From G965279335 sp965279285 (GTDB taxonomy: Bacteria; Pseudomonadota; Gammaproteobacteria; DSM-16500), in the NCBI GenBank assembly GCA_965279285.1, contig OZ257147.1, forward strand, positions 186,001 through 250,000: a stretch of 64,000 nucleotides of DNA, in the 5' to 3' direction. The notes beneath the pieces were generated by a model, which was not told the origin of the DNA, made no database searches, and was given only the letters and a program-made list of their open reading frames with translations. Positions 8,706-18,437 of this stretch are shown here, piece by piece (position 1 is the first letter of the stretch; every line of letters begins with the position of its first letter). The position numbers and the translations under genes are program-made.

Positions 8706-9045
8706 ACCATTATCAACTTTTGAAAGAAAAATGAAAAATGCAAAATTCAAGAAAGCTTACGAGCAACACTACAAAGAGTTGCTCCTTTCTGAATTATTAA
8801 TATCTATAATGGATGCTGATGATGATAGCTCCGTTCGGAAATTAGCTAAAGAAGCCAAACTATCACCTTCTGTTATTCAAGATATTCGTTCGGGTAAACA
8901 AAGTGACATAAAAACAAGCAACTTAATTAAAATCGCTCGTGCTTTTGGTTATAAACTTATTCTCCAAAAAGGAAAAGAAAAATTAGCATTAAACGAGAAA
9001 ACTAGAAATACTAAAAGTCATCTTAGTGTTTCTATTCTTGCCTAA
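8698..9045 (+). CDS. XRE-type antitoxin (HigA-like), probably orphaned
   Basis: I choose the ATG at 8698 because GCGGGG lies about 8 bases upstream; an earlier in-frame ATT/ATG-like start at 8662 would lie inside the toxin frame. The 115-aa product has a central helix-turn-helix (SVRKLAKEAKLSPSVIQDI) followed by RSGKQSDIKTSNLIKIARAF, the form found in HigA-like antitoxins paired with Gp49-type toxins. Its start overlaps the end of the broken toxin frame. The antitoxin itself shows no damage. Confidence 0.8.
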   Translation: MSKPLSTFERKMKNAKFKKAYEQHYKELLLSELLISIMDADDDSSVRKLAKEAKLSPSVIQDIRSGKQSDIKTSNLIKIARAFGYKLILQKGKEKLALNEKTRNTKSHLSVSILA

Positions 9046-9226
9046 GCATCTAAACGTGACGCGTAACTCTTAAGAAGACTTAACATTTTTTAGAACACCA
9101 TTTGTTCACCTACCCCTAGCGCAGATGAAAGTATACGCAGCATAGTGCAATCAAAGTTTGCATCTGAAGGTTTAGAAGCCTGTGTCAGACTAATACTTAA
9201 ACTGCGCATAAATTCATTAAAACCAA

Positions 9227-9568
9227 TTGATATTAAATAAAATTGATCAAGAAATTGCCGACAAAGCCAGGCAAAAAGGATGCCTTTATTGCGGCAATAA
9301 ATTGCATACAGCCAACTACCCAAGAAACCCTGCTGGTCTGTCGTTGCCATTTCGTACCCACTACGATGAACGACTCAGCTTTTGTTGTGATACCTGTCGC
9401 AAAAGATCAACACCTCAATCGGTGCGGTTCTTCGGCCGACGCTGGTTTCCAGCGCCACTGCTCATAATCAATTTTAACCAGTATGTCGCGGAATTCACGA
9501 TAATCTAAAGTGCCATAAACATTAGGAAGCTCTGGACGAATTTCGTATTGCAATGATACAGTATGCAT
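9227..9568. mobile_element. Scrambled mobile-element debris
   Basis: Two fragments of different genes meet head to head. On the plus strand (about 9227-9468) is a piece of a zinc-ribbon protein with two Cys pairs (GCLYCGNKLHTANYP, then SFCCDTCRKRSTPQSVRFFG) and no proper start. On the minus strand an ATG at 9568 opens HTVSLQYEIRPELPNVYG and TLDYREFRDILVKID, which breaks off after about 35 residues. Both look like conserved parts of genes carried by insertion sequences, but I cannot name the family. Imperfect nested arms (GAAAAGCGC near 9630 and GCGCTTTTC near 9690) follow. Nothing else in 9046-9780 can be supported as a gene. Confidence 0.45.
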
Positions 9569-9823
9569 GGCGTGTTATTCCTGTTTTTTTTAGATGAAAA
9601 CCGAATCATAACACGCTTTTTTCAAGGAAAAGCGCTATTTTAGTGTTTTTTCCCGCACTTATTTTATGAGGAAAACACTGTAATTACAGGCGCTTTTCTT
9701 AATTGGGACAGGCTCTAATATAGACTATTACCGCCAATGTAATGAGACTGGCTGAGCAATTAAAGTGTGAGCCATACCCTCTATTGACAGGAATAATAAA
9801 TATTTATTGTATAGGAGAAGAAT

Positions 9824-11440
9824 ATGAGCTTTCGAAATATCCCTAACAAAACCGCAGCGCCCACCACAACGGATAAATCATTGCATATCCCCTCCTCACA
9901 AAAAAATGCCAGCACAAATGATACTAAAGACACCAAAGCTAACATACATAATCCATCGGTTGTAACTACATCAGGCGCAACGGCAGCCGCTACTCCTCCC
10001 TTCGAAGATTGTCCGGAAGGCGTAGATATTCGTCCTGTAGCTTTGCAAAGCAGTACGCAAGCTATATTAAAAAGTTTAGAAGAGGATCTACCTCCTGAAC
10101 TTATGACCGCGTTACTTGCTCCAACAGATGATAAAGATACAATTAGCGGCGACGAAAAAGAGTTTGGATCAATTGAACATAAACGGATTGGCGATGATGC
10201 ATTTAAACTCTTTATCGCAACACTCAATAAAAGCTCTGACCAGGCAGATCAAGCCTTGTTGACAGAATTAAAACAAAAGAACTTATTTCAACCGGCCACT
10301 TTAGAATTAACACTATCTAATCAAATACGCGTGACGCCTGGCAGCATCGTATGTCTAGCCGGCGATTTTTATGGGCCTGAAGAAGAAGACCAAATTATTT
10401 CATTTGGCGCAACGGATGAACAAAAAGAAGCACGATTTACTGCATCATATAAACAATTATCAGAAGCAAAACCGACCGAAGTAGCAGCACTGCTTAAAAC
10501 AATTGATAGCGGAGAAAAAGCAATTGCCGATGCGATAAAGCAAGGCAAAAAACCCAGCGTCGCATTGATGAAGGCAGATACCGAAAACGATAAAGCGTTT
10601 GCAAAAATCACAGCCCTTTCTAAATATACTTTTTTACCGTATTTCTTTTATCACAATCGTTATCTGGCATTAGCGAAACATAATTTTGATCACTTTGGTC
10701 ATGAAGCAAAAGAAGCCTATAAAGCTGGACACCGCGTTGCTTGGGCTACGGCTGAAAAAGCCAAAGCCAGTAATAATGTCGCATTATTTGTTGAAGCATT
10801 TGCTCAAGAATTATTTGCATGTCATTACCTGACAGATTTATTTGCTGCAGGGCACATACGAACACCCCGCAAAGCGCTCTATGATTATGTCACCCAAGAG
10901 AGCTATTTTCCTGGCAAATTAGCGATTGCAGGTTTGCTAGCGAAAGAAATGCATGATGAAGAGTGTCAACTGGGTTTAATGGTGAGTAGTCGCAAACACT
11001 ATGCGGCTTGGAAAGCATTAGGCGATGATTGTTATTTTGATCCTGACAATAAAACCAACAGCGAAGAAGTTATTAAGGCAGTCGTTGCAGGCTTGCAGGA
11101 TATTTACAAGGCCTATCGCGGCAGTCCAGCACAGTATTACAGCGCCTTAGCGTTCGTACCAACGGTAGACGAAGAAGAAAAGGAAACGCCGCAACCCTTA
11201 TTTAAAAAAGACAGTAAAGAAAATAGCGTATTAAAAGTAAGAAAGGATGTTAACAACCCGCAATGCTCTGAGTACGAATCCAATTGGACGCCAATCCGCG
11301 TATTACTGGAGAGACGATTACCGAAGAAAAAAACAGATGGCGTAACGGAAGCATTAACAAAAGCAGAACAGCAACAACTACAACAGGAATTGGAAGATCT
11401 TGCTACGACCAAGGCGGCGGTTGAATGTAAACTGATGTAA
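9824..11440 (+). CDS. Phospholipase C-like protein with C-terminal CaaX box (CKLM)
   Basis: A 538-aa protein behind AGGAGAAGAAT. After a low-complexity N-terminus (1-60) come IEHKRIGDDAF (118-127), TPGSIVCLAGDFYG (171-184), NFDHFG (287-292), AGHRVA (301-306) and ACHYLTDLFAAGHIRTPR (332-349). The spaced His/Asp residues and the H-x-x-x-D-x-x-x-x-G-H block resemble zinc-dependent phospholipase C/P1-nuclease-fold enzymes, including bacterial phospholipases C; the match is from memory and is not proven. A Gln-rich coiled stretch precedes the final CKLM-stop, a second CaaX box in this window, which could anchor the enzyme to host membranes. There is no signal peptide. It is the first gene of cluster A, 50 bp before the TPR-TIR gene. 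A TTGACA at 9784 may be part of its promoter. Confidence 0.75.
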   Translation: MSFRNIPNKTAAPTTTDKSLHIPSSQKNASTNDTKDTKANIHNPSVVTTSGATAAATPPFEDCPEGVDIRPVALQSSTQAILKSLEEDLPPELMTALLAPTDDKDTISGDEKEFGSIEHKRIGDDAFKLFIATLNKSSDQADQALLTELKQKNLFQPATLELTLSNQIRVTPGSIVCLAGDFYGPEEEDQIISFGATDEQKEARFTASYKQLSEAKPTEVAALLKTIDSGEKAIADAIKQGKKPSVALMKADTENDKAFAKITALSKYTFLPYFFYHNRYLALAKHNFDHFGHEAKEAYKAGHRVAWATAEKAKASNNVALFVEAFAQELFACHYLTDLFAAGHIRTPRKALYDYVTQESYFPGKLAIAGLLAKEMHDEECQLGLMVSSRKHYAAWKALGDDCYFDPDNKTNSEEVIKAVVAGLQDIYKAYRGSPAQYYSALAFVPTVDEEEKETPQPLFKKDSKENSVLKVRKDVNNPQCSEYESNWTPIRVLLERRLPKKKTDGVTEALTKAEQQQLQQELEDLATTKAAVECKLM

Positions 11441-11490
11441 AGCGGCAAAATGAATTGCTTTAAAAAAACACCAAGAAAGGAGTCTAACGC

Positions 11491-14400
11491 ATGATGATGT
11501 TTTCATATACTGCACATAATTTCGCCTTACTAACTAAGCAGCGCCTAGAGCAATCGATGACTGCACTCATCCAGGCATTAGGCACCCATTATGGTGATAC
11601 TCAAACGCATATTTTTGATAACACTTTAATAAATGATTGTATAAAAAAGCTTTTATCGCCAGAAATGGCTACCTCAAAAGAGGAACCGCAAAAACCGGCG
11701 ACTGCAGCTGACAGTAAAGATGTAAAAAGCCAGCCAGTTTCGTCTTCCGCAGGAGCTACTGTGAGCGGCAGCACCGATTTTTTAACCGCTTTATTAACCG
11801 ACCCCATACTTATTTTTAAATATGCCGCACAATTTAATCGCATTGCAGGTATTGTTGCACATAATAGTTCGTTTAAACAATTTAAAAGTTTAACAAAACC
11901 CAATGGCACAGTTGTTGAAATTATTGAAATTAACAACACACCGAAGTATTTAGAAGGCTGGAACCAAACCGATTTTTTAGCAATGCATTTGCGTTTTTTA
12001 GTGGAGTTATACCTTCGCATTCACAATGATTTAGTGGCAACAGCCTCTCTACCCGTCAAAGACAAAGTTATCCTAGAAAATGCAATAAAAAAAGAAATAG
12101 GGCTAACTGTCAATGCATTATCCCTTTATCACACTTACAGTACGCTACCGACAGATACAGAAAAAGAAAAAAATACAGCAATTTTTATTGCCCAATTCTT
12201 AAATGCTTTAAAAACTCTATTTTCAGACATGCAAGAAGGCGATGAATTAATTTTTCCGTGTGGCACCAAAAAGCATGCTTTATATTTATCGTTCATTCGT
12301 TTTCGAGAAACATTACTGTTACGTCTGGACAATTTGGGGCAAGGGATAGAAAAAATAAAAGGTTTTTCCACAGACAGTAAAGTGAAACCTTATATCGTTG
12401 CCCAAATTGCTATAGGGGAATTAACAACCCATAAAAACCTGCTGCACTATTTAACAGACGTTTGCTTGTACAGCAATAAACCTGCTGAAGCAGGCGGGCT
12501 TGATGTTCTTTATAATTTTTCTGACACAAGTTGTGCTGCTAAACAGAGAATACTTCTGCCACTGCCGTCAGATGAAAAAATAGGTTACCCAGCACTTGAA
12601 AAACAAACCATCGGAAATTGCGTAGTCGAAAATTTTGAAGTCGGCATGCGTTACCGTTTACATGAATTAGGAAGTACCCAGGCAAACACGGTATTTGAAT
12701 GGTTAGTACGAGAAACTATTCAGGTGGGTTTTAATGATCAAAAAAGTGGTGACGATAACATCTTTAGCTACATGAATGCTGCGCGCAGGAAAGAAGAAAT
12801 GACAAGACAACAAGCACTGCAAACCGATCAAAAACACAGCACATCTCACTTACAAGAAAGTGTTCTTATTAGCCTTATTAAGGATGGGTATTTTACAAAA
12901 TCAATTGCCTGGGATGAATTACAAAAAACTGTGAATCAACAATGGCAACAAAATCGTGCCGCATTAAATCAATTACAAAGGCAACAAACCGAGGCGCGGT
13001 TATATTTGTATGCCGATCCCAGCACAGAGGAACTGCTGAAAGAAGAAATCGACCTGCAACAATTGCAAACGTTAAAAGATTTTACCCAACACGTAAAGAC
13101 ACAAGTACAAGCGGCACGTACATCGGCAGTGTCAGCTTTTGCTGATGTATTAATTGCATCATTGGTTCAACAACAGCAGCAATTACAAATTGCTTGTCAA
13201 GGCAAACAAGCATTATTGTGCTACAAACAACGCAGCTATCCCGAAGCACAGAGCTTGCTGAATAAAACTCTTACACTGATCAACACGATACCACTCACAG
13301 CAATAGAAACATTGAATGTCACACAATTGCAAATCAGTATATACAATTTACAAGCGAAGATTGCACGCTCTGAAGGTAATTATTCTGTTGCCTATCAAGC
13401 ATATCAAGCGGCTATCGCATTAAATGCCAAAGATGGTGTTTTACTGAGTAGCATGGGTGCATTGCTGAATGATCGTGCTAAATATGAAAATAAACCAGAG
13501 TGTCATCTTGAAGCTATAAAATACCATCGCCTTGCCGAAAAACTCCTACCGAAAGAACAACCGATACGACAATCTATTATTGCAACTAATTTAGCAAGAG
13601 GGTTACAGCAACTCGTCGAAAGTAAACAATATGACAAGCTGCAAGAAAAATCCACCACAGAAAATTTACTCAAAGAAGCCGACCGGCATTTAACCCAAGC
13701 CTTGGTTTGGAACTCAAAAAATCTTACCGCTTATTTATTTCGTGGTATCACGCGCATGGATCAGAATCGTTTGTCCGAAGCGTCAGTCGATATCGAACAA
13801 GTGTTAAAACTACAATCCAACCACCCAACGGCATTACGACGTAAAGCATTAATACTGGAACAGCAAGATCAGTATTCAACAGCGAAAGATTTTTTAGATC
13901 AAGCCAGAGCAGTTTTACAGGCGCGGGATTTCATACCTGAATATAACGTTTGGTTACAAGAAATTACTCAACAATCGGAACGATTAGAAAAAAAGCTGAT
14001 CGAACTCACACAACAAGCACAACCCACACGAGGAGGAAATATGCACGGATCACAGATAGCCTCGAATAAGCAAGAAGATAATAAACCTATCGCACCCACT
14101 AAACCTGAGTTTAAAATAAATTCAGATGCACCCAAGAAAAAAGTGGAGAACATTACTCACGCAGAAATTCATAAAATAATTTCGGAAACAATCATAAATT
14201 TTGAAAAAACAGCAAAAAGTTTTAATGATGATGTTAATGATGAACTTACGACGCCTGAAACGCTGACGAGCTATCTTGATAAAATCAAAAACCTGCTAAG
14301 CGCCGCACGCACAGAAATTTTGCAAAAAGGTGGAGACCATACGTCAGTACAGCGCGCTAACGATGTATTGCACTATTTAGAAAAGCAATATACCGAAGTA

Positions 14401-15588
14401 ACAAATCAATTGAAACTACCAACAGTTATTAGCCAAACTAGCACGCCTAGCGATTCTAAATCGAGCTATTGGCAGGAAAATCGATTACGTTTAGAACAAC
14501 AATTATTGCTTAACCCAAGCACTACCCTAGCCCAGCGCTTCAGCAGCACGTTAGAACTTATTCGCAAGCAAGGCCACAGTGATCTACTGCTACCGAATGG
14601 TGTTTTTATTTGTTATGCCTGGCCTGATCAAAAAGATGAGGCACAAAAACATCTGTCCTGGGTACAACCTTTTTTGCTAGGGTTACGTCAACACTTGCAA
14701 GCTGCAGGCATTGCCAATGCAAAATTAGATATCAGAGATAACCCACCGGGCGGCAATATTTATGACTATATGCGCTTTGCAGAAACAGCTGATTTTGTTT
14801 TACTGATCGGCACAGAATCGCTGCTAAAGAAGCATCAAATTGGCACTTCAGCTGTTTGTACCGAATTAATCAATATCAATCGCAAACGCGAAAAAGATGT
14901 CAAAGCCAATAAATACCGCGTGTTTCCTATTATGATTAGCGGTGATTATCGCGAATCGTTTCCTGCGCATTATGAGTTGTATACTACTGTCAAAGATTGG
15001 AAAGGCACTAAAACATATTTTCAGCATTTTCAATGGTTAGTTGCAGCGCTGTATAGCACTAACGAAAACGCATTCATTGAAACTTGGAAGAAATTTTTAG
15101 ATAAAAGCGAGGAACAGGAGCAATTAATTCTTACAACAGGACTTAACGAACAATCTGTGCTGGATAAATTAAAAGCAGAAACAAAAGAAACAGAACAAAA
15201 GAAAAATCAGCAAGCGCTGGCGAGTCGTCAGATGCTTAATTTAGCACCTGCAATGAACGACTCAAAACACACACCTGCAGCAATCGCCTCCGCTTCTGCT
15301 GCCACAGCAACGTCTGCTCCAATCGGAACGACAAGTAATTTTTTTCAAGCAGCGGATACTAAAAAAGAACTCGCCTCACAAACCCAAGCACCTGCTAGCA
15401 CCACAACCACGCCCGTAGGAAATTTTCATGTGAGTGGCGGACATATAGGCAGCTTACTGTTTGTAGCTCCGCCAGCCGCAGGACAAGGCGCAACTATATC
15501 AGGAGGAGACATCACTCAAATGACAAGCGTTATTACAGGATCTGAGGCAGCCGCTTTAGCCGCCATCAGCAAAGCGCATACAAAATAA
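11491..15588 (+). CDS. TPR-TIR domain protein
   Basis: A 1365-aa protein preceded by AAAGGAG. Residues 1-500 are helical with no recognised domain. About 560-830 hold TPR-like repeats (SEGNYSVAYQAYQAAIALNA, LTAYLFRGITRMDQNRLSEA, DQYSTAKDFLDQARAVL). A Lys/Pro-rich linker follows. At about 1030-1190 is a TIR-fold domain: VFICYAWPDQ at the first strand, RDNPPGGNIYDYM, ADFVLLIGTESL, then SAVCTELININRKREK. Glu1125 lies where NAD-cleaving TIR domains carry the catalytic Glu, so NADase activity is possible. The Ala/Thr/Ser-rich C-terminus ends in a Gly-rich stretch (NFHVSGGHIGSLLF). It is the second gene of cluster A. The same TIR type recurs in the 2928-aa protein of cluster B. Its role in immunity or host manipulation is open. 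Confidence 0.82.
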   Translation: MMMFSYTAHNFALLTKQRLEQSMTALIQALGTHYGDTQTHIFDNTLINDCIKKLLSPEMATSKEEPQKPATAADSKDVKSQPVSSSAGATVSGSTDFLTALLTDPILIFKYAAQFNRIAGIVAHNSSFKQFKSLTKPNGTVVEIIEINNTPKYLEGWNQTDFLAMHLRFLVELYLRIHNDLVATASLPVKDKVILENAIKKEIGLTVNALSLYHTYSTLPTDTEKEKNTAIFIAQFLNALKTLFSDMQEGDELIFPCGTKKHALYLSFIRFRETLLLRLDNLGQGIEKIKGFSTDSKVKPYIVAQIAIGELTTHKNLLHYLTDVCLYSNKPAEAGGLDVLYNFSDTSCAAKQRILLPLPSDEKIGYPALEKQTIGNCVVENFEVGMRYRLHELGSTQANTVFEWLVRETIQVGFNDQKSGDDNIFSYMNAARRKEEMTRQQALQTDQKHSTSHLQESVLISLIKDGYFTKSIAWDELQKTVNQQWQQNRAALNQLQRQQTEARLYLYADPSTEELLKEEIDLQQLQTLKDFTQHVKTQVQAARTSAVSAFADVLIASLVQQQQQLQIACQGKQALLCYKQRSYPEAQSLLNKTLTLINTIPLTAIETLNVTQLQISIYNLQAKIARSEGNYSVAYQAYQAAIALNAKDGVLLSSMGALLNDRAKYENKPECHLEAIKYHRLAEKLLPKEQPIRQSIIATNLARGLQQLVESKQYDKLQEKSTTENLLKEADRHLTQALVWNSKNLTAYLFRGITRMDQNRLSEASVDIEQVLKLQSNHPTALRRKALILEQQDQYSTAKDFLDQARAVLQARDFIPEYNVWLQEITQQSERLEKKLIELTQQAQPTRGGNMHGSQIASNKQEDNKPIAPTKPEFKINSDAPKKKVENITHAEIHKIISETIINFEKTAKSFNDDVNDELTTPETLTSYLDKIKNLLSAARTEILQKGGDHTSVQRANDVLHYLEKQYTEVTNQLKLPTVISQTSTPSDSKSSYWQENRLRLEQQLLLNPSTTLAQRFSSTLELIRKQGHSDLLLPNGVFICYAWPDQKDEAQKHLSWVQPFLLGLRQHLQAAGIANAKLDIRDNPPGGNIYDYMRFAETADFVLLIGTESLLKKHQIGTSAVCTELININRKREKDVKANKYRVFPIMISGDYRESFPAHYELYTTVKDWKGTKTYFQHFQWLVAALYSTNENAFIETWKKFLDKSEEQEQLILTTGLNEQSVLDKLKAETKETEQKKNQQALASRQMLNLAPAMNDSKHTPAAIASASAATATSAPIGTTSNFFQAADTKKELASQTQAPASTTTTPVGNFHVSGGHIGSLLFVAPPAAGQGATISGGDITQMTSVITGSEAAALAAISKAHTK

Positions 15589-15672
15589 TAATGCACAACC
15601 TCAAGCACCACAGCCAAAACCAGATATGTAAATTAATTAATGATTTTCAAGCACTTTTGTGCTGGAGGAAAC

Positions 15673-17550
15673 ATGCAACGCAAAAACCCAAACCATGAAG
15701 CCAATCTGCAACTCGGTGGAAAAATAGAAACCGCTCTATTAACGGGTAGTTCACAAACTCATATAACAAGTAATGCTGATATTAAACAATTAACAGCAGT
15801 GTTTCATGATGATAAAAATATTCCGTTAGCTGCAATTGAAGCAAATAAAACAATCTCTGCTAGCACAGTTGCTCCTGCGCCACCGTCTCCAGTTCTTTCC
15901 AGTGGCATGCAGATTGGTGGTGATTCAAAACATTTAAATGTTCAGCAAGGCAATGCTTTTAATTACAACCAATGTATTTTCAATGGAATGCCTCTCATGC
16001 AGATGCCAATAGCTGCAAGCAAAAATAATTCGTTGGGGATCAAACAAGAAGTCACTGATCAAAAATCCCTTATAGATACAAAATCTAATTCACCTATGCG
16101 TCCTGCAACAGCATCTGATGTAGATGTCTTTCCTCTCACGCTAGCGATTGGTGAAAGTGATTTTAAATCCATGGTTGAGCAAAAAGCGTTGTTAGTTGAT
16201 AAAAGTTTGTTCATCAAAGAAATTATTGATGACAAAGCGAAAGTAAAATTAATCCTTCGTCCTCGTCGTTTTGGTAAATCGCTTAACATGTCAATGTTGC
16301 GTTATTTTTTTGAAAAATCAGACGAAAAGCATGATGCGTTATTTAGTGACAAAGCCATTTGGAAAGCAGGTGAGCGTTATCAGCGTGAGCAAGGACAGTA
16401 TCCCGTATTATTTATTACGCTAAAAGAGATTAAAGCTAATCAATTTAAAAAAGCAGAAGAAGGCATTCGCGAAGTAATATCAACCTTATTTAAAGATTAT
16501 AAAAAACTTTTATTCTCAAGCGTACTCAAAGATGATACTGATGAGCAGAAAGATTATCAAAAAATTATTGACGGTGAAGCCAGTGCTACAAAAACAGAAA
16601 ATGCTTTAAAAAAGTTAACAGGATATTTGCACAAAGCCTATGGTAAACAAGTTATTGTATTAATTGATGAATATGACACACCGATCAATGCAAGTTATGA
16701 ACACCAATACTACCCACAAATGATTGATTTGATGCGCAGTATACTAAGCCCATTATTAAAAGATAATTCTCATCTTCACCAGGCTGTATTAACTGGCATA
16801 TTACGCGTAGCAAAAGAAAGTATCTTTTCAGGATTAAATAATACCGTCATTTATAGTGTTCTTGCCGATGCTTATGCTAGTCATTTTGGATTTACCTTAA
16901 CTGAAATAACCAGCTTGCTTGGTAATAAAGTTACAAAAAACTTACTAAGTGCCTTGGAAGATTGGTATGGTGGTTATCAAATTAACCAACAGACAATTTA
17001 TAATCCATGGTCAATGGTGAGCTTTATTGAAAAAAATCGTCAGCGCGTCACGAATAATGAAAAATTTGAACGTCACTGGGTCAATACCTCTGAGAATGCT
17101 ATTCTCATGAGTATTTTAAGTAAATTGCAAGCACAGGTTCAAACGCAGGTAAAAAGTGATTTCAAACGTTTGTTAAGTAATCAACCAATTGCTCGTGTTA
17201 TCAATGAGCATACGGTTTTTAATGAGCTCGATAAAAAACCTGAAGCATTCTGGAGTTTTTTATTATTGAGTGGTTACTTGGCCATTAAACCCGGACAGCA
17301 AAAATCAAATGATGAGAAAAATGAATTGTTGTTGGTTATACCTAATAAAGATGTTTATGGTTTTTATGAAGAATTAGCAAAAGAATGGTTCAAGGATGAA
17401 AAACTGGATTTCACCTTCAAAAACTTAGCTAAGACCAACAGACTTTCTGAGTATCAGGAGCGCTATAAAAATCTCACTAGCTTAAAGGTAAAAGCCTGGT
17501 GTTTGCGCATGTTGTTTGATTTGGGTGATACTGATCTTGCAACCTTTTAG
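15673..17550 (+). CDS. 5' part of a giant AAA-HEAT-ankyrin gene cut by an IS3-family element
   Basis: I choose ATG 15673, which has GGAGGAAAC before it, over 15640. After a low-complexity N-terminus of about 140 residues comes an AAA-ATPase-like domain of the pfam09820 kind: FPLTLAIGESDFKSM, the P-loop LILRPRRFGKSLNM (about residue 193) and Walker B VIVLIDEYDTPI (about 328), then QAVLTGILRVAKESIFSGLN and DWYGGYQI. In this family an N-terminal ATPase often precedes a nuclease-like C-terminus. The ORF runs into the IS left end at 17532 and stops there at 17550. The natural continuation is at 18812. A close paralogue of this domain lies in the cluster B giant protein. Confidence 0.8.
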   Translation: MQRKNPNHEANLQLGGKIETALLTGSSQTHITSNADIKQLTAVFHDDKNIPLAAIEANKTISASTVAPAPPSPVLSSGMQIGGDSKHLNVQQGNAFNYNQCIFNGMPLMQMPIAASKNNSLGIKQEVTDQKSLIDTKSNSPMRPATASDVDVFPLTLAIGESDFKSMVEQKALLVDKSLFIKEIIDDKAKVKLILRPRRFGKSLNMSMLRYFFEKSDEKHDALFSDKAIWKAGERYQREQGQYPVLFITLKEIKANQFKKAEEGIREVISTLFKDYKKLLFSSVLKDDTDEQKDYQKIIDGEASATKTENALKKLTGYLHKAYGKQVIVLIDEYDTPINASYEHQYYPQMIDLMRSILSPLLKDNSHLHQAVLTGILRVAKESIFSGLNNTVIYSVLADAYASHFGFTLTEITSLLGNKVTKNLLSALEDWYGGYQINQQTIYNPWSMVSFIEKNRQRVTNNEKFERHWVNTSENAILMSILSKLQAQVQTQVKSDFKRLLSNQPIARVINEHTVFNELDKKPEAFWSFLLLSGYLAIKPGQQKSNDEKNELLLVIPNKDVYGFYEELAKEWFKDEKLDFTFKNLAKTNRLSEYQERYKNLTSLKVKAWCLRMLFDLGDTDLATF

Positions 17551-18437
17551 TGGACACTAAGAAAAGAAACCTCCTGTTGTTGATCCCATTTTTTTTCAAA
17601 ATTCATTGGTGAACAGTACCCTAAGGTGGAATGTAACCGTTGACGGTTATAAAAAACTTCCACATATTCAAAAATGCTTTGCTTTGCCTGTTCGCGCGTA
17701 ACGTAATGTTCAAAATATGTATGCTCTGTTTTAAGTGTATGGAAAAAACTTTCCATGGCTGCATTATCATAACAATTGCCTGCGCCACTCATGCTAACGA
17801 CCATAGAGTGGACCTTAAGCTGTTTTTGGAAATCTTTACTAGTGTACTGGCTGCCCTTATCGGAATGGTGCATTAACCCCTCTGTGGGCTTCCTATGGAT
17901 AACGGCCTGATTTAAAGCGCTCAACACTAAATCAACCGTCATTCTTTCACTCATAGCAAGCCCCACTATGCGACGAGAAAATAAGTCCAACACAGCAGCT
18001 ACATACAACCATCCTTCTGCGGTTGCAATGTATGTTATGTCGGTTACCCAGCGCAGATTAGGCATCTCAGCAGTAAAATTTTGCCGCAACAAATTTGGAG
18101 CAGCTGTTGCTTTGGGGTTTTGCTGTGTTGTTATTTTATATCGCTTTTTCATTTTAGCTTGCAAGCCTATCTTCTTCATCAGGCGTGCCACACGTTTACG
18201 TGAACAAACTTCATTTTGATGTCCTAATGCAGCATGAATACGTGGGCTACCATAGGTTTGGCGGCTATCCTTGTGTATTACTTTAATTTCCGTTAACAAG
18301 CGCATATTTTCCTTAGCTCGATTTGATAATCCTACTTTAATAAATCTATAGTATCCACTACGCGACACGCTAAATACGCTGGACATCCTCTTTAAACTGA
18401 ACTCAGTTGCATGCTGCTGCATAAACTGATATTTCAT
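17547..18437 (-). CDS. IS3-family transposase OrfB (DDE catalytic part)
   Basis: A 296-aa protein with the HTH_21 region (KMKKRYKITTQQNPKATAA upstream of the core) and the rve integrase core: first Asp in LRWVTDITYIATAEGWLY, second Asp in HSDKGSQYTSKDFQKQL, and the Glu in NCYDNAAMESFFHTLKTE. The C-terminal block FYNRQRLHSTLGYCSPMNFE is typical. It overlaps orfA by 4 bases in the -1 frame (ATGA overlap preceded by an A4 run at the junction), so a fused OrfAB could be made by -1 frameshifting. It appears intact. Confidence 0.93.
   Translation of the reverse strand: MKYQFMQQHATEFSLKRMSSVFSVSRSGYYRFIKVGLSNRAKENMRLLTEIKVIHKDSRQTYGSPRIHAALGHQNEVCSRKRVARLMKKIGLQAKMKKRYKITTQQNPKATAAPNLLRQNFTAEMPNLRWVTDITYIATAEGWLYVAAVLDLFSRRIVGLAMSERMTVDLVLSALNQAVIHRKPTEGLMHHSDKGSQYTSKDFQKQLKVHSMVVSMSGAGNCYDNAAMESFFHTLKTEHTYFEHYVTREQAKQSIFEYVEVFYNRQRLHSTLGYCSPMNFEKKWDQQQEVSFLSVH

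Noticed and set aside
9781..10227. A 148-codon minus-strand ORF opposite the PLC-like gene
   Set aside because: It is Ser/Val-rich shadow coding opposite a clear gene, with no ribosome-binding site.
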